64,000 nt of DNA from assembly GCA_033807695.1 (NCBI GenBank), contig CM066304.1:186001-250000 (forward strand), given 5' to 3'. Shown here piece by piece: positions 56,957 to 64,000 of this stretch. Positions within the stretch are counted from its first letter, which is position 1, and each line of letters begins with the position of its first letter. This DNA comes from Daedaleopsis sinensis (taxonomy: Eukaryota > Basidiomycota > Agaricomycetes > Polyporales > Polyporaceae). The position numbers and the translations under genes are program-made. The notes under the pieces are model-generated. The model did not search any database. It saw only the letters and a program-made list of their open reading frames with translations, and was not told where the DNA came from.

Positions 56957-57284
56957 CGTAAATTTATCCCTTATCGATTACCACTATCAACCGCCGACGC
57001 GTCGGCGCGCATTGTTTCCAAATTTGGACTCTTCCCCCGACGCTGAGTACTTGTGCACGCATCCTCCGAGTTTGCCTTCCAACACACGGGGTTTCGCTGA
57101 AAGGTAGGCCTGAGCTGCAGCGGCCCGCGTGGCAGTATCAAGTGCGCTCTAAGAGCACATGCTGAGATGAAGGCTAAAAACGGCGTCAAGTGTGTTACAG
57201 AACTCACGTTGCCATGGCGGTTAGACGCACCTCCCCCGCCTTGATCAGCCCTCCCGCCCCCGACACCCATGTCTGCCTGCCAGC

Positions 57285-58458
57285 ATGTCCCTGTCCACCA
57301 TGCGGCAGGCTCGTGCGGTCCTGTCCAGGCTGCTTTCCCTCACTCTCCTTCACCTCTTGCTGCTCCTTCTCCCCGGCACCGCACGCGCAGTGCTCAACAT
57401 CACCCTCCAGGACACCGCGTCCCAGATCATCTACAGCCCGCCCGCTTGCGGCTTGACCCTATCTTCGGCTGGCTCCGAGGTATGCAACAGCTCCTGGTAT
57501 GTCTCAGCCCGGTCCCGCCTCTGTCGTCATACTCCCACTCTTATGAACGGTGAACAACGCCTTCCTTTCGCGATCGTGATCGCTCATTCGTTCTAGGCGT
57601 ATTCTAGCTTCACCGAACGCTTCCGATGGCACAGTCACCTCTACCACGGGCTCGACGAATGCTAGCGGAGGCTTCATACCCCAGCTGTTTCTTACTGTCA
57701 GAGGTATGTCCTTATACATGTCACGGCCATCGACTCCAGCAACGTGCTCATCACAATTGCATGTCGCGTGCCCAACATTTCCAGCGCTGTCGCTGGACAT
57801 CAAGACCCTGCCTGGCTCTAACGCGACCGTCAATGTCTCCGTGTCCACGCAAGATCCAGTCGTGTCCGTCACGGCTCAGCTCAACTCATCAGTACAGCCC
57901 ATCACGATCGTCGGCTTGGTCGAGGACAGGCTAACGACACTCGCCCTCACATTCGACCAATCGGAGGGTCCGACAGTGCTCGCCATCGACTCCATCGTGC
58001 TCACCATCTCCGACAACAAGTGAGTCCACACCGACTCAGCGCACGGCCTTTCTTCTCAGACGGCACTCTTGTCCGCGCCCCCAGCCAACGTCCGGCATGT
58101 TGGCAGGCTGGGTCCGGGACAAGACGCCGTCCGAGAGGAATGTCTACTCGAACCCCCATGTTCATGTCACTCACTCTCTCCGGCGTCCCCTAGCACGACG
58201 CCATTCGTTGCACCCTCTCCGCCCGCGACCACCGCGCTCCCGCCCGCGACCCCGTCGATCGTTATACCCAGCCCGACAGGCACCTCCAGCGCCGCGAGTG
58301 GCCAGTCCAGCGGGGACGTCGCCGCGGAGACCCTCGGCGCCCTGCTCGGGGCCGTCCTCCTCGCCGGGGCGCTCTTCCTCGTCGTGTGGGCCTACCACAG
58401 GCGGCGGCGACGGCGCCGAGCTCTGCAGCCCCCCGCGCCCGCACAGGCAGAGGCATGA
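57285..58458 (+). CDS. Secretory single-pass membrane protein
   Basis: ATG 57285 begins a signal peptide with the core LLSLTLLHLLLLLLPGTARA. Exons 57285-57496, 57597-57703 and 57785-58019 join in phase and encode a Ser/Thr-rich, N-glycosylation-rich ectodomain (NSSWRILASPNASDGTVTST, NATVNVSVSTQDPVVSVTAQ). A further exon ends at 58458 with a Thr/Pro/Ser stalk and the helix LGALLGAVLLAGALFLVVWA. A basic stop-transfer HRRRRRRR and a short tail follow. The join between 58019 and about 58195 is not certain. It has the same general design as the membrane protein at 54095-55704. Function unknown; surface sensing or cell-wall attachment is plausible. Confidence 0.65.
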
Positions 58459-61400
58459 TACCCCGGCTGCGCTTCAAGTTCGTTCGCCTGACGCCCCCTC
58501 ACTCGCCGCTCGTTAACGTTAGCGTTGCGCCCCTACATCCACGCTCGAAATTCGTATACCAAGCTGAAGTCGCACACTCCCTGTACATCACCACACGCAT
58601 AGACTCTGTATCTGTATCGTAGGCACACTATAGTGGGAACTAGGACACAAACTAATCTGTACACCTTATTGGACGAATCATTGCTCGCGTGTCTTCAGGG
58701 GCCCTCCGACGCCGACTGCCTTGATCGAGCGGTTGCCCGGCTTCGATTTGCAGAAGTTGATGTTCGGTACGCCATAACCATCGGCGTCACCCCGCGCAGT
58801 GGCTCCGTCATGCGAACGAACGTCGGCCATCCATTGATTCAGGATGCACTGCCATGCGTATAGTATGCGTAGCTTGGATCCATTGGAACATCGCTTCCGC
58901 TTACTAGGTCCGCGAGCGGCTCGAAGCCGAGGAATGCTGTGCAGCGCGACTCGGCGTTGAGTAGAGGGCGGGCGCGGGCTGCCTGCCTTGGAAAGAATTC
59001 GTAAGTTAGGGAGATTTCCAGGCTGTAGTACGCACAGGGAGATGCGTCCTCTATGGTGTGCTCAGCGCGGGGGGACAGCTTGCGATCGAACGGGGACAGC
59101 TTGCGATCGGACCGCGAGAGAGCGAGTCGGGCTTCCACACAGCGTGTAGTATTAGTATTGAACTCGACTAGAATACATGTAGGCTACACGGAAACGAGCC
59201 TCTCCTCACTCGGATTTCTTGCAGACAGACCCGCTCGGAATCCACCCAAAAACACGTCTCGCGAACGGGCGCCTATCCACCGTCCCTGCTTGTTCCCGAC
59301 CGCCATGTCGACATCCCCGTCTTCCCTTGTTGCATCTTGGCTGGCACTCTCTCGGGCGAGAACTCGCTCTGCGCGATGCTTACGACGCAGTGAGCTGGTC
59401 AGCACAGTTCTGTAAGACTCGGAGCTAGAGGCCTGATCTGGTCTCTGGAGACATCGGACCTAGCTGTCCGAGCCTGCGCTAGAACAAATCTGCTTGCACG
59501 AGTCTGCGACTCAGAAAACACATATCTGCGCTTATAGCTGCTCTGGAGGCGGTACCCGACCTACGAGCTTGTGAACTCATGCCCACGAGACTGCTCACCT
59601 CGCCACCTCGAGGTGCGAGCAGGTCACTCCGACTCGGATCCAAAGCTAGGCTCCACCCATGGTCTCTCCGCCGTTCGCAGATCACAACTTTGGCGACTCA
59701 CCTGACGTGCCGACTGCGGTCACTGGTGGCTTGTGGACTATGGTGCTCCAGCCGGCGACTCGGTGCAAGTGAACTTTGTTGCAGTGTGCGCTTGTAAATC
59801 TGACCGGCCCGTCTTCAAGTTGTGCTCCTCGAGGCATGAGCGCTGAGCAGTGAATCCGGCTCACCTTGACAGCTTTAGGCAGGAGCCGGTCTCTTATGCG
59901 AACAGGTCCTTGGTCTCTGTCCATGGGTCCAAAAGACATGTCCGGCTCAGCATCCCGAATACAAGTGACGTGCCACACTCGACTCACCATGCTGTTCCAC
60001 TGATTTCTCCTCCATCCCCAGATCCAGTCTTCCATCTCCAAGCTGTCGAGAGAGGATTGCACTCACTGGAACGGACGCTGTACCGTGACTTTGGAGGTCA
60101 GGCGTGACGACCAGCCGACAGAACCTTCAGTCGAGCCAACATGCTGTATGGGAAGCTCATCAGCATGCGATCGAGGTAGGTCAGGAAGATTACTTGCACA
60201 GATGTGAGCTCCCTGGGCCGCCGCTGTGGTCCAAGCTCACCCACAGAGCCACCGTCGAGCCTAGAGTGATGGATGGACAGAAAACACCGTCTACATGGTC
60301 CTTTGTACCGTGATGTACGTGGTCAAGTTAATCTCACGCCTAGAGAAGCTCGCCCGGGAATCCACACCGCACCGTCGGTGAACATTCTCATCGGCGCAGA
60401 ATGACTTGGAGACAGAGCCTGTCAAGCTCATGCCATCTACCGCAGTCGTGTAGAAAATAAAGACCACACACATCTATATATTCTGCTGCTTCCTTGCAGT
60501 ACCATCAAGCAATGAGGCCTGCTTGTCGTCGACGCAGCAGCGCTTCAAGTGGTGTGGACAGTGACAGTGACGGTGAGCACATTCAGACTAGGATGGACCG
60601 GATGAGGACGTGGGGGAAAGAGTGAGAGGTGGGACAAGCACAAACTCCAGATCGTCTAACCTTTGGGTGATCCGAGTCTGCGCAGAGTCCGAGTGACTGA
60701 GTCGCGTGACAAGATGGTCCAGCGCTGAGGTCAAACACTATCGGGAAACAGTCGCTTCGCTGTGTCCTGATTGAGTTTGACCTCATATTCTGGACTGTAA
60801 ATAAGCTCCGTCTCCGCTCCTGTCCACAGTTCAAGTGCCTCCATCATTGCTCGATGGGCGCATTACACTCTGTCTTCAAGTGACATTGCACGCGAGAGAG
60901 CATGAAGCAGATATGGGCTGTGAGCAGACGTGCAACTGGCCGGAACATAGCTAGGATAAGCGGTGGGAGGGAAATATCAAGGTGGAGCCATACAACAATA
61001 TGGGTGCATTAATGCTCCGTCCGCTTGGCAATTCATCCGCTTGGCAATTTGTCCGCTTGGCAATTTGTCGGGTACTTACACCTGGGGCTGCAGGTATAAT
61101 CACACCGTCCGGGAACAATGATCCATCCTCTGCACTGACAAGCTCCTGCACGCACATATCTGTTTTCACATTGAGAAACTTTGAGGTATGCGCACATAAC
61201 AGAGAGATTGAGAAGCATGCTGAGTGCGCGGAATTTTGGCTGGTCAAGAACACTACTGATTTGTGGTATGATCCGTGACCCGGAACTCAAGCATCGGCAG
61301 GAAGTTAGATCCAACCGTGACCGCTCATGATTTGTCCCCTTTACATGATTGCTTCCGAGTCCCATCCTCTTCGTCATTACCTATAGCTTCGTGCGACATC

Positions 61401-62859
61401 AGGGTGTTGAGAACTACAGCAATCCTCCGGTCCTAGTCACTATAGTCAACACACTGGGGGATGAGCGATGATGATCTAAAGTGCATTGCTCGATGATACT
61501 ACTACAGTAGCATACGGAAAAGCATCTGTCATACACCCTCGCTGTCCAGCATTGTAGAGCTCGAGTGCACGATATCATACACTGCGGAGAACCATGCCGA
61601 CTCCCGAGCGAGCGAGGAGGAGGAAGCGAGAGTCCGTGAGTCGGAGATTACAGATGAGCGCTTGAAATGCTCGGCCACCTCGGATACTCTTTTCGGAAAG
61701 CGCTACTGAACACCCGCCTACGAATCTGCCGAGCCCTTCAACATACAGATTGTCGCCGACTCACAGCACTAGAGTCATACTCACACAGCTAGTAAGACTA
61801 ATCTATAGATTTCTAGGTACATACTCATACTCTTATGAATGCACAGACACACCGGACTCTCTCCATGCCACATCACTGGTATATCGGCTCTTCATCCTTT
61901 GAACACAGCTCGAATCCGTCCGTCCACGCCATGCAGGGCTTCAGAGATGGTACATCAGCTAGCGCTCAGACGGTATACTGATTCTGCTGAACATGTCAGT
62001 ACCATTCAACATGCAGGAAGCCCGGGAATGGCTGCAGAGACCCGGAACGGTCTTCCGCACCCCATCCTCCATCCCTGAGTCCCCAGAATACGTTCGCCCG
62101 CCCGCCCACTACGCATCTCCAACAGCCGAGCGCTCGTAACTGCCAAGCGCACGCTAGTACCTTCGGATCTATCGCGAAAGCGACGAATATGTTGCAAGTG
62201 TTCATCCTCCGCCGAATCCACGCGGGCTCTGTCCGTCTCGGTCGCACGTCCCGTTCACCCCAATTTTCTCTAGGCGGCGACTCGCTGGCATGATGACTCG
62301 CTAGGGTACGTTACGCTCCGTGTGCCGGAGATGTACGTACGTTCCGGCGAGGCGGGACTTGTGCACGGACCACGTCTGGGGAGGATAAGTACTCTGGGCA
62401 CTCGGAGGCGAACCACATCCCCCAACACCTTCCTCCACCTTGCAGTCGCCTCTTCCCCCTCGTACCACAACCACCGGCCTGCTCGTCGTGTCTGTTGTAC
62501 ATCTCTTATGTGGGTGCATATTGTCCATCCTCGCGGCGACGCTGACATCTTCCCCTTCAATCACTCGCAGACCGGGGACCTGGACAAGCATATGTGGCAC
62601 GCTCAGGTGAGTCTTTCCCCATCATGTTCAAATGTACTTATGCTCATATTTTATCATCAGTATGCACTCTCGTGTATATACAACAGGTGTTCAGCAGACC
62701 GTTCGACGTCGCCGACTTCGCACTGTCTCCCACCCATGTCATCGAGGACCGCATCCGAGTCTGTACCGACTGTACGTACCTGAGTCAGTCACCTTGGATG
62801 TCCTCGTACTCACGTTGCGGGTCCGTAGTGTCACGCAGCCAACACTCTTCTATCGGTGA
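58459..62859. other. Region without a recognisable gene
   Basis: Many short frames on both strands and several intron-like stretches. No domain, RNA gene or transposon was recognised. Short repeated words such as TCCGCTTGGCAATT (three near-tandem copies at 61019-61065) occur. Confidence 0.45.
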
Positions 62860-63830
62860 GTTCGAGTCGTCAGTGTGCTGTCATGGCAGACGCTTGACAT
62901 GAACGCTATTCGTCTGCAGATCTCGTCTCTCACGAGGGCTGTGCAGCCAGACGGATCTGCTCGGCCGGTGCATCGCGACCGCAACGCTCGCATCGACTGG
63001 CGAGGTGCTAGCTCATCATCGCCGCTCGATGTTCCACTGGGTAAGCCGCTCCTGTGGGGGTCATGATCCCGGGCCACTGTTGAATGTCGTCACACTCGCA
63101 GGACGGGTCCGATGTAGAACACGCAACGTACCGTGTGTACATGGTCGTGCGTCGGTCTCCAAGGAGTCTACGTCCACATGCACTGAGGTACGCGCAAGCC
63201 CCACGGAGACGATCAGCACTGCCTCTTCCTTAAGTGAGTTCCACCATGCTAGCACACTTGGCTCTAGGAAACTTACCGTGCACGCTGTCGATCTGCAGAT
63301 CTTGTCTCTCGCAAGGACCGCGCGTCCAGAACGTTACATGCGGCGCATGGTGTCATCCCTGCCTCCCCCGGCTATCCGTGCGCCGCTCACACCGACTGGC
63401 GAGGCCCGGGCAGCTGGCTCGTAGACCACGCGAGGTGCATGACGCTGTCTGCTTGACGTCCGCCCAAATGGTACGTCATTCCTGTCGTGGTCTGAATCTT
63501 GGTCCTCCGTTGACAATGACATGCTTCAAGTACTACAAGGACCGGCTGCACTGAACACTTCGGACGTCCCTAGGCGAGTCGTCGCTGTGCTCACCGCTCT
63601 GCGCCACATCCCGTGAGAATGCTACGGAATGGATCTATACATGGAAGTGAGCACTGACGTCCATGCTGTCTGGTTCCGAAACTGACCATGTCACTCAGAT
63701 CGGCGAGGTACGCGCATGGTCGCGATAGTCGACGCGGACTCGGACTTCCGAATTCCAGCCGCTGAGCTCACCGTGCACGCAGATCTCATCTTTCGCGCGA
63801 GGATGGCGGAGCGTAAGTTCCGGCCACCAC
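62860..63830 (+). repeat. Repeated exon-intron-like modules
   Basis: Three related blocks carry an intron-like piece ending in CTGCAGATCT or CACGCAGATCT, followed by C(T/A)T(G/C)TCTCTC(A/G)C-type sequence, at about 62925, 63292 and 63777. The first two share a preceding GTGAGTTC donor (62862, 63233). Spacing is about 370 and 485 bp. No long open frame spans them. Confidence 0.45.
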
Positions 63831-64000
63831 GCCGTCGTGATAGAGCGCTTGATTGACATACGCCAAGCTCGGAGTCGTCGGTACGTCCACGCGTCGCCCA
63901 TCCCCGAAGCGTCGCTGACGAGCTAAGTACACGTCGGATGTGCGGCTGCCTATACGTCTTACGCGCGAAATGACAGCGATGGGTGCGGGTAGGGTGTGCG

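Overview
The window looks like transposon-rich genomic DNA of a basidiomycete fungus, probably an agaricomycete such as a polypore. The evidence is the many 50-70 nt GT-AG introns, Tad-like LINEs, a KDZ transposase, a TET/JBP-like dioxygenase, a Crinkler-like nuclease-kinase gene, and recognisable pieces of fungal MED14 and 3-hydroxyacyl-CoA dehydrogenase. No rRNA, tRNA or CRISPR was seen.

The main result is a nested set of insertions. A LINE on the minus strand (called LINE-2 here) reads from about 49,920 down to 44,601, stops, and resumes in frame at 3,434 down to about 822. The two halves share an 11-bp direct repeat, TGCATGTGAGG (3424-3434 and 44601-44611). The 41,166 bp between them (3435-44600) is therefore best read as one very large mobile element that landed in the LINE-2 ORF2. 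Its two ends share a short imperfect inverted motif (CTCAGT-AGGG) and AGTACGAAC subterminal repeats.

Inside the large element, left to right: a non-coding left end (3.4-5.5 kb); two related minus-strand genes with DLT-type C-terminal tails (gene A 5.5-7.3 kb, gene B 7.7-12.6 kb); an unknown protein of roughly 760 residues (gene C, 12.8-15.2 kb); a small coiled-coil gene (about 16 kb); a KDM3-like JmjC protein (16.9-19 kb); a tandem repeat (19.4 kb); decayed MED14 and HADH fragments (20.2-25 kb); a TET/JBP-like 2OG-Fe(II) dioxygenase with clean exon phases (27.3-29.0 kb); and a KDZ transposase gene with a CxC2 cysteine cluster and D-D-E residues (31.9-43.6 kb). The transposase gene is itself split by a full-length 6.5-kb LINE (LINE-1, 33352-39868) with an 11-bp target duplication, and probably by an LTR remnant (about 41.6-42.5 kb). 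A KDZ transposase carried with a DNA-modification-type dioxygenase and a histone-demethylase-type protein suggests a transposon that carries its own chromatin modifiers.

Outside the large element, a 971-bp hAT-type non-autonomous element (1260-2230) sits in the zinc finger of LINE-2 with an 8-bp duplication. The flanking gene is a Crinkler-like REase-kinase (50.2-52.5 kb), and the first 734 bases of the window are a near-identical copy of its 5' part. To the right (54-58.5 kb) are two single-pass membrane-protein genes and a proline-rich gene. The last 5.5 kb has no clear gene but contains repeated exon-intron-like modules.

Order of events read from the nesting: LINE-2 inserted first, then the large KDZ element and the hAT-type element independently, then LINE-1 inside the KDZ gene. 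Without its two insertions LINE-2 ORF2 would be open throughout, so all these events look fairly recent.
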